Assembly: GCA_907163375.1 (NCBI GenBank)
Contig: CAJQUW010016191.1
Coordinates: 1 to 64,000, forward strand
Length of the DNA stretch: 64,000 nt
From: Prostheceraeus crozeri
Lineage: Eukaryota; Platyhelminthes; Polycladida; Euryleptidae
Reading direction: 5' to 3'
Below are positions 36,601 through 45,740 of the stretch, in pieces. Position 1 is the stretch's first letter. The number at the start of each line of letters is the position of its first letter. Position numbers and translations under genes: made by a program. The notes under the pieces were generated by a model. That model was not told the origin of the DNA, did no database searches, and worked only from the letters and a program-made list of their open reading frames with translations.

Positions 36601-39600
36601 GTTAACTGGGTCAACCATGTGTGTGCAAGGGAATTCCATGTTTAACTGCCAGTTATTTTAACTGCGACTTCTGCAACGCGTTCGCAGTTACTGTTGTAAC
36701 TGCCAGTTAAATGAGTAAAGGTTGACTTAACTCGCAGTTAAGCTAACCCCGAGTTCTGCAATAGGCCGTAAAGTCTTACAGTAGAACTTTTTGGACAATT
36801 TTGGTAGATCATTGCCATTGATAATAATTTAATTCATTCGATTTCTATGGCTTGTCGAATGTTTCATTATAGAAATCTCAAGGTGAGTGCTATCTTAGCG
36901 TCATCATAGCGTTGTTCATTGAAATATTTGACAAGTGTTTCAGAATAACTCCATACTTAACCATTGTAAATATCAATTGTTCTAGTTCTATGTTCTGAAA
37001 CGAATACATTGCATACAACCACAGTGCGATAAGAAACTTCAACAGTCATGTAGCGATAAATTCTTCGAAAATATTTATTGCTCGATGAGGGTCATTTATC
37101 GTCCGTCGAGTAATTGTAGGTTACACCACGCGTTTTGTCACGAGCGCGAAGCGCGATTACACCAGTTCCTTACCCTGACATTATCAAAAGTGCTGTGCGA
37201 TTCATGCACAAATCTAATTTTAGTCTGACCATAGTCGTATCAGACTTATTCCCTACCCTATTGTTCCATAGTTTCTATTAAGTGACAAGTCGCGCAATAC
37301 TTCGGTCAACTAATACTGAATTAAAATAATCATTCGAAATTATAGGGGAAGGGATCGAGTCTTTTGATTTGTTCATGGTAATATAACTGATAATTTACTA
37401 AATTATGAATTAATGTCACATTTAATTAACATTAAATTGCCGTATAAGAATATTTCTATCGCATGTAATTTAACTAAACAAATTTCTCAATAATTTGTGA
37501 CACCCGTTTTAAAGCTCCCAATTTAAAAGATCAAGTTCCATAATATATTTTTAAAGAAAATCAACTTCTATTTTGAAGCTGCTATCCAACTGATCAAAAC
37601 AAAAACAATCAGTCAAAGGTCTTTTCGGGACAGGCGGTTCCAGAATCGCACCGACTTCTTTCTGTTGAGTTTGAAGCACGCTTGTACAGCTGCACCGCAT
37701 TACTTCGGTGTCCCGTTCTCATCTTTTATGAATTGTTCATCTATGTTGTTATTGAAAAGTTGAGTGGCACAGGTCACCTTGCCGGAGTGAGCCGTAAGAT
37801 TTGCTTTGATCCCAGCAGCAACGGCCGCCTCGGACAATTTCCCCAATTTGTTGACACCGACTGGGGTGACTGAATAACGTGGCTGATTTGAATAAATATT
37901 CTTTAACGGACGCCGATAGAAAGCGCCTTGATATATATCACATGCTTGTAGACTTTGTATGTAGCGCTCAATAATTTTATAGATGGATCTAGGATTTTCC
38001 ATGGTGTCGTATTGTTTGATCTCTTTTGCCGAGGTTTTACGGTCCTTAATACCACCACTGTAGATCTTGTCGTTCTTTCCGATGAAGGTCACGAATCTCC
38101 CGGTATCGTCTTCGCTAAATTCGAATTGTGCAATATTCATGTTTCTTGTGTTCGTCTAACGCTCTAAGTCCAAAAGCTTTGCACACAAAAATGCACAGCT
38201 CGTTGAAGCTCGGTTCCATTATTCATTGAAAATGAGCCTTTGTCCCACATCAGTTCTTCATGGTCTCTCGTCACTCGCTCGGCTTGCTTCTTCGTTACTC
38301 CAACTCCCATCCGAGTGAGCTCTTTCATCTTTGCATCTAAACACTTGAAAGTAGGCAAATCGGGTATCTTCTGGAGACATGATATTAACTTCTGGATACG
38401 AGCTTCGGATGTAACGGTTTATACCACAAACGATATTGTACAAGGTATTTGCGGGGTAATTTTTGCCGTCTTGTCTTCTTACTTCAAAGATAAAAATGCT
38501 TTAATGCACGTACGAATTGAGAGCATTCGGTTGGGTCGAATTCGTTGAGGTGAATATAAGTGTTGTTGGCGTCCAGACTGTTACGCCATTCAATCCAGTC
38601 TTCGTAGACCTTTGTAGTCCAGGAGTTGTTCTTCCTCGTATTCCTTGAAATATTGTCCGATATCACTTGATCGATACTTTGAGACGAAGTGATCGAGAAA
38701 CGTGAATTCCCGCACATATTCTATCAGGAAGTTGACAATTACAACAGAAGACGACAGCTTTGATGGTCATTTTATATGAAAAGTGAGTAGATAACCACCG
38801 TTTAATGATACCAATATCTATTCTACATGCCATGTGATGCTCGTGAAATTGGTAGCGAATGAATGTGAGTAGATAACCACCGTCTAGTGACTATGCTACC
38901 GTCTAGTGTTATACGCACTCCACATTCAACTTTATTCTCTATTGTCTGACATAGAAATCTAGCAATTCATGTAATTTCACCAAGATTTTAGAATAATAAG
39001 TCATTCACACTTAGCCATAAGTTTATCTTGCTGATTGATAGACAATGGGCCTAGTGACAGTGAATTCAATGTTTCAATGGTATAGCTTTGAAATCGAACA
39101 ATTCGATACGAAGTTAAGCTATAATTAAGTACCATGTACGCATTTAGCCGTTTATTATATTCACAATAAGCGTCTGCTGAACACAATAATGGTCGACAAA
39201 CAATAGCTATCTTTCTGTGTGATCAACCCTCCAGTAATGGCCAGCACACGAATGCTGTTATATACATATGTATTTCAGTCCGAGAAATATCAACGCTGTA
39301 AGAGGTCCACGGACGGTCGTCAAAATCATACATGTCGATATCTCAGCAACTGCATCAGTGTCGCCGGTGGTATTTTGATAAATTCGTTCTTCAACACAGA
39401 AAAGCAGAAACGTCTTCGCTATGGAACTTAATCCTTGAAATCAATCAGATTTCTATGATTAAAACTCTCGGTGTATGACATTTTATTCCACAGTTTCTAC
39501 CGACAGCTGTAAGAAAACTGTGGTGTAAATGACGTGAATTGACCGCTTCTGTGGTGTAATAACAATAGTTACTGCTGACACAATGATAGTTTCAACAAAG

Positions 39601-42600
39601 AATGAAATAGCATTAAACAAGAATAATTAGATTAAGCTGTGTTGCATTCTTAATTGACTATTCGATGAAGATGGTTGCCGTACATAATTTACGAGTGCAA
39701 TACTAAAAGCGAGTCCTTGAAGTCCACTGACAAAACCGCAGCAGACGTTTGGTACCTTTCTTCCGCTCATTTGTTCAATACGATTGCAAGCTGCATTCTT
39801 CATTGTTGTTTACTGTACAGAACACTTCACTGAACACTCATGATACCAAAATGAATAACTGAATGGGTCACGTCGCACTCGTGTAAATCTATTTAGAAAA
39901 AGAATTTCGTTAACAAATCCTTGATGGTGACCAAACGCAGGTTTCCTGATGCATTTGTATAATAAGAGCTGATCATAAAAAACGGACCACCTAAATTATG
40001 GCGAAATTCAATCGATTTCCATGCCTTCTAGTCGTGTCGCACCACAAACAGCATGCGTGCCCAGAGTTGGAAGTGGGTCGTGGGTCATGGGTCAAGTGGG
40101 TCACAAAATCGCGTGGGTCACGTGGGTCGTGGGTCATGTTTTCCCGAAAAATTGATGTGTCAGGTGGGTCGTGGGTCACATTTAGCGTGGGTCAGACCTC
40201 GTTGACCCACTTCCAACCAGTTTGACCCATGATAAATTTGACTATCTCAAATACAGTAAATTTCATTTTTCGTATTCTTATCATTCATGAAAAATGATTC
40301 AGTCAGTGTCACTGAAAGGGGTGATGGATGCACACAGTCAAAATATGCAACACTATTGACTTTCACACGCATTATACTGTACAGTTTCGAAGGGGGGCGG
40401 AATTCACACAAATTAAAGGCTCGAAAACAATTGCTGCTGTCTACTGAGAGATGTTGGTTGGTGAAGAGAAGTTGTTTGAGTACTATTGTGTATGCTCGAT
40501 TCTCTGTCGTTCTGTCTGACGATACCCAATGATGAGTGACCTTCATTTCAGAGATGCAGCTACTGAAGAAGTCTGATATTCAAAGGTTTTATTCATCTTG
40601 AAAATTTTCTTGCAATATCAGCTGACCTTCGTTTTGTTTGCTTCGTTTGATTTTGTTGGTCTTTCGTAGAAAATATCCTCTGATAGAGATTAAAATGGTA
40701 AATCTCTGGTTAAGATTGATCAGAGCCTAAATATTTTTGAAATATGTAATTGATAAAAAAATATCTCATTATACGGAGTGTCTCAGAACTATGAAGGCAG
40801 CATAAAGCATCTATGCAGGTAGTTTAAAAACCATCAATAACTGCAAAGTAAGGTGCCATTGTTTGATTTCTGTGTGTAGTACATCATGTCAAACGCTACT
40901 GCTGATCTTCTCATACTTGAAAGCTGTTTGAATCTGAATTTTATGAACATTCATTGTCGTCTGAATCCTTCATATTCCGATAAACATTAGTCATGTCAAG
41001 TGAATTCGGCTTGCATTTGAAGAAAGTAATCAAGATATAAAGTGATATTTTAAATACGAGAATATCTGTGAAGTCCAGAGACAATGGAAAGGCACTTTAT
41101 GACTCTGAATATCCACGTCGAGACACAATCTCCAGAATGCGTGACAAGTTGGAGAATGCAGGAACAATTGGAAGCCTCCCAAAGGTCGGTCAAGAACTGC
41201 GCGGTCAAATGACATTGTCAATTTAGTTTTCTCTGCATTCGGTGATGACTCAAGAAAATCAATCAGACAAGCTGCTTTAGACTTGAATCTCACAAAAGCA
41301 ACAATTGAGCGAATCCTTCATGAAAGCAACATCAGACCTTACCGCCCAACACTTAAGCATGAATTAAACAAAGGTGACTTTGATAGGCGGGTCGACTTTT
41401 GTGAATGGTTTTGCATGAAACAGTAACCGATCCAGACTTTCGAAACATGATCGCATGGTTTGATGAGGCCACGTTTAAATTGAACGGTCGACTCGATCAC
41501 CACAACAGTATCTACTGGGATGGAGAGAATCCTCATCAAATTTTACAGCATGATGTTAAGCTCTTTGGTGTTACCGTATGGGCATCTTTCTTCGCGCGAC
41601 TTGATAGGTCCATTCTTCTCCAACGGGACGGTGGATGGTGAGAAGTATCTGGAGCTTCTACGTCCCCATGTAATATCGGAAATTAGGAGATTGTAACCGA
41701 ATGACGAGGAGCTGCCATACTTTCAACTCTGGCTGGAGCTCCAGCTCATTATGACTCCATTGTGCGAAGCTATCTCAATTCCTGAGTTGGCAGTGCCATC
41801 ACTTCATGGATTGGACGTCGTGGTGACATTGAGTATCCCCCAAGAAGTCCTGACCTAACTCCATTAGACTTCTTTTTTTGGGGTTATTTAAAAAACAAAG
41901 TCTACAAGAATCCACGTCCGTGCAAGAAATGAGAGATAAAATCACAATAAGTGCAAGAAACGTTCTGATAGATCGCATCTCAAACGTCTATCGCTCTGTG
42001 ACCTCTCACTGTCATGAATTAATCGCTGTCGATGGACAGCACTTTGAACATTTACGTTGAGAAACATGTACAAAATTTTCCGTACCGTTAGTTTGAAATA
42101 AATATCTGTATTATTTGACTCAGAAGTTAATAGCATTAACTGCCTACATAGTTCTGAGACACCCTGTATTAAATCAAAATATAATAAAGATGCATGCTTC
42201 ATATATCTAAAGCATTTAGCCGTTCAATACACTTTCGCATCATACATGTCCCATGCATCTCATTGCTCATTAGATACATGATAATCTGAAATAAGATAAT
42301 TCAAACGACGGTCATTGATATAGGCTTATCCATTTCACACAGACTTATTACGGCTGGAGCTCTGTGAGGAGATATATTTTTGACACTTCGAATCGATGAA
42401 AAGTTTCGTTTTGATATTTGATCTGGTATCAATAAAAATAGGAATATTTACATGATGTCGCTAGTGATTGCCATCACAACGTACTCGTACATGTAGCGGC
42501 ACTCAAATATATCAGTTCATCTATATGTAAATTGTAAGCAAATTTATAAATTATAATCTTGTCCTCATGCAATTTTCTATGCATCACGCGTTATGAATGC

Positions 42601-45600
42601 TTACTCCATTTGCTTTTCAAAGAATGTCATTCTTACATCAAATATACAACTTTCTACTAAAATCTGACATTAGCGGAAGTAAATGAAATTTGAATCGATT
42701 GCCATGAGAAGCAACAAAATACTAGGTAGACGATTTTTCTGGGATAATTTTCACACATGTAGTATCTAGCATAAATAATGCATGAATAAATGATTTAGGC
42801 CTACTGCAATCCTATTTTTTGACTTCATTTGATTAAGAAATGTAAAATTTGAAATTTAGTCTGTAGGACCCTCGACACCCTAACAAATCATCTCTCTACG
42901 AGTTATATAGGTAGCACTAAAAACGGATAGTCAAGAATTACAACAAGAAACCGAACCCTAGGCATTTGTGGTGCATGAACTTGCTTATAAGATAATTTTG
43001 ATGAGGTTACATGTCTGTTTATCATGTGACAAGTGATCTGATACACTTGAATCTTCATAACAAATCTTAACAACAATTTTGATACTACGAGGCCTCTACC
43101 TAGATAGACCTAGAATCTTGAATGAAAATGAAACTAAAGATGAAATTAAAAAAGGAAATTGCACTGACATCATTCACCCTTGCAGCATGTGAGTCAGGTG
43201 GGTCAGGTGGGTCAAAGATGTGGTGGGTCAGGGTTCCCTGTGGGTCAGATGGGTCGTGGGTCATGTTTTCGTGAAAGGTCGGTGGGTCAGGTGGGTCGTG
43301 GGTCACATATGCTATGGGTCAGGTGGGTCATGGGTCAAGTTTGGTTGACCCACTTCCAACTATGTGCGTGCCATACATCATTCGAGAGCTTATATTCACA
43401 GCTTTAATATGAACTGTGATAGCCTTCTATCCGTTGTTGTATTTGCTGAGTAGTCCTCAAAATATGAAAGTCGCTCTATTTACAAATCAGTTACTCAATT
43501 AGAAAACATGTGAGTATGCTAATGAATCAGGTACGAGTAGAATGAGCATTTTCTGAGCTCTCTTTTGATGTGTTGCATATAGAAATCATTGGACTTGGAC
43601 AGAAATAGTGATATCGTGAATTCATCACAAAATCATTGCTCTTTTGAAACTTCTTTTTCAAAGTTTTTAAAAGTACTTCAGCGGTAATGAGGGAAAATGT
43701 TGAAGAAACTTGAAAGGGAAACATTGAACTTATTTAAATAAAGTTGCATGTTCACACTCCTTATATCGCAAGGATTCTGAAGATACCAAACATGAACATT
43801 TTTGACGAAAAAAGTGGAAATACAGCATTTTCAGTCAAAAGAGTCAGTGAGTCAAGATATCACTATTTTTCGCTAGTTCACCGATTTCGATGACTAGTAC
43901 ATCAAAAGAGAACTCAGAAAATGCTCGTTTCCCCATGCCTGATTCATTATCAAACTCACATGCCTTCTTATTGAAAACTCGTGATTTGTAAATTGAGCGA
44001 TTTTCATATTTTGAGCACTGCTCAGCAGATACAATGGCGGATAAGTCTATCACAGTTTATTTTAAAGCAGAGAATGCAAGCTCTCAAATGATGTGTGGCA
44101 CATTGTTGTGCGGCGCGATTGGAAGGCATGAGAATCAATTGAATTTCAGCAGAATTTAAGTGGTCCGTTTTTTTTATGATCCGCTCTGTCTAATGAATCC
44201 ACCCAGGTGATTAATCCGAAAGTCTGTTAATTAATGTGTTTATGACTAAGCGAATTCTACTCAATGAAAAAAGAAAATGTATAAAATATATCAGAAGTGC
44301 TCGGGTATTTTGAGGTATTCAGAGATTTTATACGCATATACTCGCAAATTGTTTGGAGAACTCATCCCAGATTAGTAACAGCGTAGGAAAAGCGAATAAT
44401 CATTGATGCGTTACACTCATCATCTTCTCACTGCCATCAAAATCAGCTTTACGATGCGCTCACCCAGACCGATAGTTATTGCTACAATTGTACCGAAAAA
44501 TTGTAATGAGATCAACCTGTACGAGCATGCGCAACATAGCTGCTTTTCACATTAGCCAGATTTTCTCACGATGCTTTACTTTACTTGAAAAATCGGATAG
44601 ATCAGATCGTATCCAGAGCAATTATCTTGCACAAAATTGTCGTCGAATATAATTTTATTTAAAAACCAATTTTGATTTCAGATTTATAGATTATCAGAGA
44701 GAGCTATTGATTATAATGCTTGCCATTGTCTTATCATTTCGTTTAGTAAAAATGACAAATTGAAGGTGTTTCCTTAGCTAATATCTCCTCAGTCTTTATC
44801 TTCCCGACACTGAAAGAGAGCCATTATCATATTTTGTCTCAGTAAATGAGGCATAAATTTTCACGAGATTAACAGTAAATAGTGATGCTAGTGTGCTAGT
44901 TTGTTAGTGTACAGTAAAATAGGCAAGTGCGACGAAATCGTGAAATAAACGTTTTTCACTAAATTGTTATCTAACTACCTTATCAGCAACGCTACTTGGT
45001 CCTAATTTGTTGATGTGACACAAACTGCTGGTGTTAGCCCTCTTATGCAAACTCATACAGCGGAAACCCACTTAGCGGAAAGTCCACTTGCTGGAAAGTC
45101 TGTTCGATGGTACATCGATCCTGCTGACACATACCCATAATGCAGTTTACAGTGTGCTGTAATTGTGGCTGTTTGTAAAAGACAATGGTCTCTCTTTGAT
45201 AGTGCTCTGAACAGATCAATTGTTAACACTTTTGATATACGACGCCATGTTGAACAATGTACATATACGCGAAAAAACTCATTGACTCATTCGTCCGGTA
45301 ACCAGACCGAGTTTCTGCAGGGAACGAGGCCGAAAATGGGACTTTCACAGAATGATGTACACCGTATGCCTACTTCTTGTCTTCTTGTCAGACAGGATCA
45401 AAGAAGAAACATGTTAATCCAATGGGACGGTTTGACAGACTTGTATGAAATGCACACCACTTCAAATACACACAGATAAGGGGATGGTCACTATCACAAT
45501 ACAAGTCAGTGAATTTGAAATGGGAAATAATACTAACTTTTAACTCTCATGTAATATTTTACATTATCAATAATTCAAGTTGCTCCTATTTTTTGTAGAA

Positions 45601-45740
45601 GGAAAAGGAAACAGAATTTGACAATTCACTCAGATGCGGATTCTTATTATGGATTTGGTGTTACACGCGATGCCAGGGATAGACTCATAGCAGCAATGTC
45701 AGATTTCCAGGCTCTTTCAGCACCAGTTTTATATGCCTGA
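14767..45740 (+). CDS. Host gene: CH domain + filamin-type Ig repeat + Ser/Arg-rich tail (joined exons)
   Basis: Exons 14767-14868, 14927-15153, 17872-18402, 22760-23222, 27198-27395, 29126-29373, 31719-32134 and 45599-45740 have AG acceptors and GT donors and join without a frame conflict (phases 1, 0, 0, 1, 1, 0, 2), giving about 775 residues to a TGA at 45738-45740. The first coding exon lies further upstream. Domains: a calponin homology domain (exon 2), which in filamins and spectrins binds F-actin; a filamin/ABP280 Ig repeat (exon 3, TYVPRVAGNHVISILWQGQP, SPHRVRIFN); then a long disordered basic and serine-rich tail with RRSSF-type kinase sites. A filamin relative with an actin-linked scaffold role is most likely. 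Full filamins have two CH domains and many repeats, so this is a short or divergent member. Confidence 0.8.
14927..15153 (+). CDS. Host gene exon b: calponin homology domain
   Basis: Acceptor TTTTCAG, donor CAG|GTAGGT. The 75 residues include LLLAWVQEKLP, the CWRDGLLLCALLEAVSPDACP core, and RVNNCRLGLKLAQRYLQLPQ. These match the hallmark W, DG and NN/LA positions of CH domains and most resemble the second CH domain of filamins, which continues in the next exon as GIITPEEM. Confidence 0.9.
15154..17871. other. Intron containing a piggyBac remnant
   Basis: Starts GTAGGT and ends TTTGTAG. Apart from the transposase remnant at 16230-17265 it is AT-rich with no supported gene. Confidence 0.75.
16230..17265 (+). 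mobile_element. piggyBac-like transposase remnant
   Basis: Scattered frames read as a decayed DDE transposase of the piggyBac type: VDEMLVEYHGR and YMPVKPGKFGIKIFLCVHKE match the conserved (D)E-M-P-KGR / QYMPxKPxKWGIK block, GLVENYLDHGRYIN follows, then a Lys/Arg-rich part and a C-terminal GRCQFCRRSS that resembles the Cys-rich tail. Several stops and shifts separate them. I could not define TTAA ends. Confidence 0.7.
17872..18402 (+). CDS. Host gene exon c: end of CH domain and filamin-type Ig repeat
   Basis: Acceptor TTTGTAG|GGA, donor AAT|GTAAGT; exactly 177 codons. The first residues (GIITPEEM) finish the CH domain. After a linker, residues about 60-170 form a filamin repeat: HPNEE, FVTDSRIQVTYVPRVAGNH, ILWQGQPIAKSPHRVRIF. 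The Y-x-P-x-x-x-G-x-H and SP strand motifs are typical. Confidence 0.9.
20061..22593. mobile_element. Putative TIR element with TGGCATATATATATGCCA palindromes
   Basis: CCATTAAACGCGGT at 20061-20074 is repeated inverted as ACCGCGTTTAATGG at 22580-22593. A second inverted pair lies inside: TGGCATATATATAAATGCCATCGCG near 20190 and CGCGATGGCATATATATATT near 22210, and a perfect TGGCATATATATATATATGCCA sits at about 22559-22580. No transposase and no clear target duplication, so a non-autonomous element is my best reading. Confidence 0.45.
21150..21830 (-). mobile_element. LINE (CR1/Jockey-like) 3' fragment
   Basis: On the minus strand, broken frames carry reverse-transcriptase C-terminal hallmarks: GLNEGKTNMMMI (the L-N-x-x-KT-x-M motif), YNEKLTWDSHIQNICK (the LxW-x-x-HI motif), then TPLESHRQVSALKLFHGI, SNPCNPLYDLRPS. 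The element ends in a 3' untranslated region with AATAAACATG and a (TAC)n microsatellite near 21147-21160, a common LINE end. Truncated at 5'. Confidence 0.75.
22760..23222 (+). CDS. Host gene exon d: Ser/Arg-rich tail
   Basis: Acceptor TTTTTGCAG|GAT, donor TTCG|GTGAGT. Encodes 154 residues starting DLFVDPSTDGANREKM, with many Ser clusters, the basic run AKRRRILRRDF (possible nuclear signal) and acidic KEEEDAQEQ. Predicted disordered. Ends in phase 1. Confidence 0.75.
24210..25428. mobile_element. Non-autonomous hAT element with 8-bp target duplication
   Basis: Perfect terminal inverted repeats TAGAGCCCGACGCCG ... CGGCGTCGGGCTCTA are flanked by GCCCAAAC on both sides (24202-24209 and 25429-25436). 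The 8-bp duplication and TAG-initial ends are hAT hallmarks. The subterminal DNA is GC-rich and CG-rich (CGGCGGTGCCGCC; GGCGGCGCCGCCG), the interior AT-rich. No transposase frame. It contains a 189-bp palindrome flanked by TA repeats. Confidence 0.88.
24413..24697. repeat. Near-perfect palindrome (94-bp arms) flanked by TA microsatellites
   Basis: 24477-24570 and 24572-24665 are near-perfect inverted copies around 24571. Both outer sides are (TA)n tracts (24413-24441; 24665-24697). The central part reads ACTTCGTTCACCTGATGAAG. It looks like a foldback MITE inserted into a TA repeat inside the hAT element. Confidence 0.9.
26565..26830 (-). mobile_element. Mariner-like transposase C-terminal fragment
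   Basis: Minus-strand reading in shifted frames gives the mariner tail pattern: a diverged W-x-x-R-R block, PRSP-like string, a DFFLYGYLK-like block and a VYRTAQ segment. Multiple stops. Only the last third of a mariner transposase is present. Confidence 0.55.
27198..27395 (+). CDS. Host gene exon e
   Basis: Acceptor GATTCAG, donor G|GTAAGT. Encodes YSPSPVPSTFETKVLF ... CQLGFIPVSSNSTSI, phase 1 to phase 1. No recognised domain. In-frame and open across its length. Confidence 0.7.
27396..29125. other. Intron, no further feature seen
   Basis: AT-rich; stops in all frames; no repeat boundary recognised. Confidence 0.6.
29126..29373 (+). CDS. Host gene exon f: Ser/Arg-rich tail
   Basis: Acceptor TTTTTCAG|GA, donor AAT|GTAAGT. 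Encodes EAEEMDTKINSGLQERKAK, a run of Ser/Thr-rich sequence, RRSSFHRQRSMYIVSSNE and an acidic end. The RRSSF and RQRSM sites fit basophilic kinases. Phase 1 in, phase 0 out. Confidence 0.75.
29374..31718. other. Intron with a SINE
   Basis: Contains the tRNA-type SINE at 30431-30650; otherwise AT-rich without a supported gene. Confidence 0.65.
30431..30650 (+). mobile_element. tRNA-derived SINE
   Basis: The head GTTCGGTCTGCGTTCGGGAG followed by CCTTGATTCAAACCTTGGTC resembles a diverged tRNA with a B-box (GATTCAAACC). The body contains TCAAACCTAAGACATTTAAG and ends in TTATTTATTTTTTATTAATT. Length about 220 bp is normal for a tRNA SINE. Confidence 0.6.
31719..32134 (+). CDS. Host gene exon g: basic C-terminal region
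   Basis: Acceptor TTCCACAG, donor ACAG|GTTTGT. Encodes 138 residues from NERNSRKKDIGIQVIYE to KRRPLLKYLLNR, including a strongly basic stretch (KRRLKIWRRRNRKLRI) that may be a nuclear or membrane-binding patch. Ends two bases into an Arg codon that the last exon completes. Confidence 0.75.
32896..32947. repeat. Imperfect palindrome
   Basis: CGCACTCTAGAATTCGTC and GACGAATCCTAGAGTGCG surround GAGACCGAAGGTCGT. It lies about 40 bp outside the left arm of the large inverted-arm element. Confidence 0.75.
32986..33681 (+). repeat. Left inverted arm
   Basis: Reverse complement of 38865-39560, from ATTACAC to the inner end GTTATCTACTCAC. Short open frames inside (33115-33327, 33360-33545) are mirrored in the other arm and are probably not genes. 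Confidence 0.85.
34139..35173 (+). CDS. Harbinger transposase (HARBI1-like)
   Basis: Intact 344-codon frame with an N-terminal helical domain and a DDE_Tnp_4-type catalytic domain: first Asp in VISAIDCTHI, second Asp in LLGDAGYACRKYLLTP, Glu in NVIERCFGVMKQRF, with the family signature GSTHDSRIF between. It would cut and reinsert the element with the Myb-like partner. Length is normal for the family. Start at 34139 is the first Met of the frame; upstream is the left subterminal region. Confidence 0.92.
   Translation: MESIEATELADTLSEIVSPERRILDRRNPLKFFSDDDFFEHFRMMKHSFCALCDLIEVDIQNGQDKSYSLQPIQTPALGIAYMTSGLFFWLVAGTIGVHKTTAMRAFHKVVLSLCKRQSDFIKFPTAAELLSTKEDFYRIAQFPRVISAIDCTHIRITRPSNTEHEHYRNRKNYFSLNVQATCDATLKITNIVARWCGSTHDSRIFDNSRLCAQVENGDHDGILLGDAGYACRKYLLTPLRVANTPKERCYNYAHIKIRNVIERCFGVMKQRFQCLLNGMRLSPEKVGRTVVACAVLHNFLISQFDTFDIENTADDASFESTSSDTISTGTGMQFRSEFIENHF
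35804..36436 (-). pseudogene. Harbinger Myb/SANT-like DNA-binding protein (one stop)
   Basis: Two frames separated only by a TAG at about 36225-36227. N-terminal part: YNDEEKNRLMDIIGE, IESKMKDAET and KKKKTWIEIETKFN, the trihelix/Myb-like pattern of Harbinger accessory proteins; after the stop LQDLWANLRKKAKKD continues the same domain in frame, then an acidic linker and a C-terminal coiled coil (QLQIQLLEEKIVQQ). It normally recruits the transposase to the ends. The stop is the only defect I see; the second frame could also start from the Met at 36205. Confidence 0.85.
37695..38717 (-). pseudogene. Crypton-like tyrosine recombinase remnant
   Basis: Minus-strand frames in order: ITSSQSIDQVISDN with SWTTKVYEDWIEWRNS (38717-38484), YNIVCGINRYIRSSYP and FKCLDAKMKELTRMGVG (38443-38164), FYRRPLKNIY, PRYSVTPVGVNKLG and TAHSGKVTCATQLF (38140-37700). 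This is the pattern of the KCTD1/ZMYM-type Crypton recombinase domain. The His of the HxxR box is followed by Lys instead of Arg, and the frame stops before any catalytic Tyr. Frameshifts separate the parts. Confidence 0.65.
38865..39560 (-). repeat. Right inverted arm
   Basis: Inverted copy of 32986-33681. A partial extra copy of its inner edge (GTGAGTAGATAACCACCG) occurs at 38782-38800, just inside. Confidence 0.85.
40065..40222. repeat. GGGTC minisatellite module 1
   Basis: Begins GTTGGAAGTGGGTC and ends GTTGACCCACTTCCAAC, so the outer ends are inverted repeats; in between are about a dozen GTGGGTC units and the string GGGTCATGTTTTCCCGAAAA. A related module is at 43187-43360 in the same orientation. 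Confidence 0.8.
40774..42166 (+). mobile_element. Mariner/Tc1 transposon with broken transposase
   Basis: TIRs GTGTCTCAGAACTATGAAGG and its complement (with one difference) at the two ends, outer TA duplications (40772-40773, 42167-42168), 1393 bp. Frames in the interior show a helix-turn-helix part (RKSIRQAALDLNLTKATIER), WFDEATFKLNGRLDHHNSIY, and after stops/shifts GAPAHYDSIV and PRSPDLTPLDFFFWGYLKN, the mariner catalytic blocks. Several stops and frameshifts make it inactive. Confidence 0.9.
43187..43360. repeat. GGGTC minisatellite module 2
   Basis: GTGGGTCAGGTGGGTC units with the same internal order as module 1 (GGGTCATGTTTTCGTGAAA, then GGGTCACAT) and the same right end GTTGACCCACTTCCAAC. 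The left inverted end is missing. Confidence 0.75.
45599..45740 (+). CDS. Host gene last exon
   Basis: Acceptor TTTTTTGTAG preceded by a pyrimidine-rich stretch. The first base completes the split Arg codon of exon g; then RKRKQNLTIHSDADSYYGFG and RDARDRLIAAMSDFQ lead to TGA at 45738-45740. The agreement of phase over a 13.5-kb intron supports it, but a chance match cannot be excluded. AATAAA-type strings follow near 45940-45960. Confidence 0.6.

Larger units (their letters stand above)
33933..36768. mobile_element. PIF/Harbinger transposon, nearly complete
   Basis: TIRs CGGCCTATTGCAGAACTCGG and its complement at 36749-36768, flanked by TAA on both sides (33930-33932, 36769-36771), the 3-bp TWA duplication of Harbingers. 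Subterminal regions contain several copies of the palindrome TAACTGSCAGTTA, likely transposase-binding sites. It carries the two expected convergent genes, a transposase and a Myb-like protein. It inserted into the inverted-arm element. Confidence 0.93.
32986..39560. mobile_element. Inverted-arm element (696-bp arms) with a Crypton-like recombinase remnant
   Basis: Arms 32986-33681 and 38865-39560 are near-identical inverted copies ending in ATTACAC(C/T)ACAG; reading frames in the two arms encode the same peptides almost without difference, so the arms are young or have been homogenised. Between them lie a minus-strand tyrosine-recombinase-like gene (37695-38717) and a nested Harbinger (33933-36768). 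A second, shorter inverted pair (about 33690-33741 with 37122-37195) is also present. No target duplication recognised. Confidence 0.7.
39965..44187. mobile_element. 4.2-kb TIR element, unclassified
   Basis: AGAGCTGATCATAAAAAACG followed by GACCAC at 39965-39990 is matched inverted at 44153-44187. Inside there is a nested mariner (40774-42166), two GGGTC minisatellite modules (40065-40222, 43187-43360), and an internal inverted repeat pairing about 43507-43590 with 43890-43975. No transposase of its own is recognisable and the target duplication is unclear. Confidence 0.6.
32135..45598. other. Large last intron packed with nested DNA transposons
   Basis: 13.5 kb between exon g and the last exon. 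Contains a palindrome (32896-32947), a 6.6-kb inverted-arm element (32986-39560) hosting a Harbinger, a 4.2-kb TIR element (39965-44187) hosting a mariner, and about 1.4 kb of plain AT-rich sequence (44188-45598). Confidence 0.75.

Noticed and set aside
40065-40225. Asp/Pro/Thr-rich open frames across the GGGTC repeats
   Set aside because: Created by the repeat composition; no start context or conservation.
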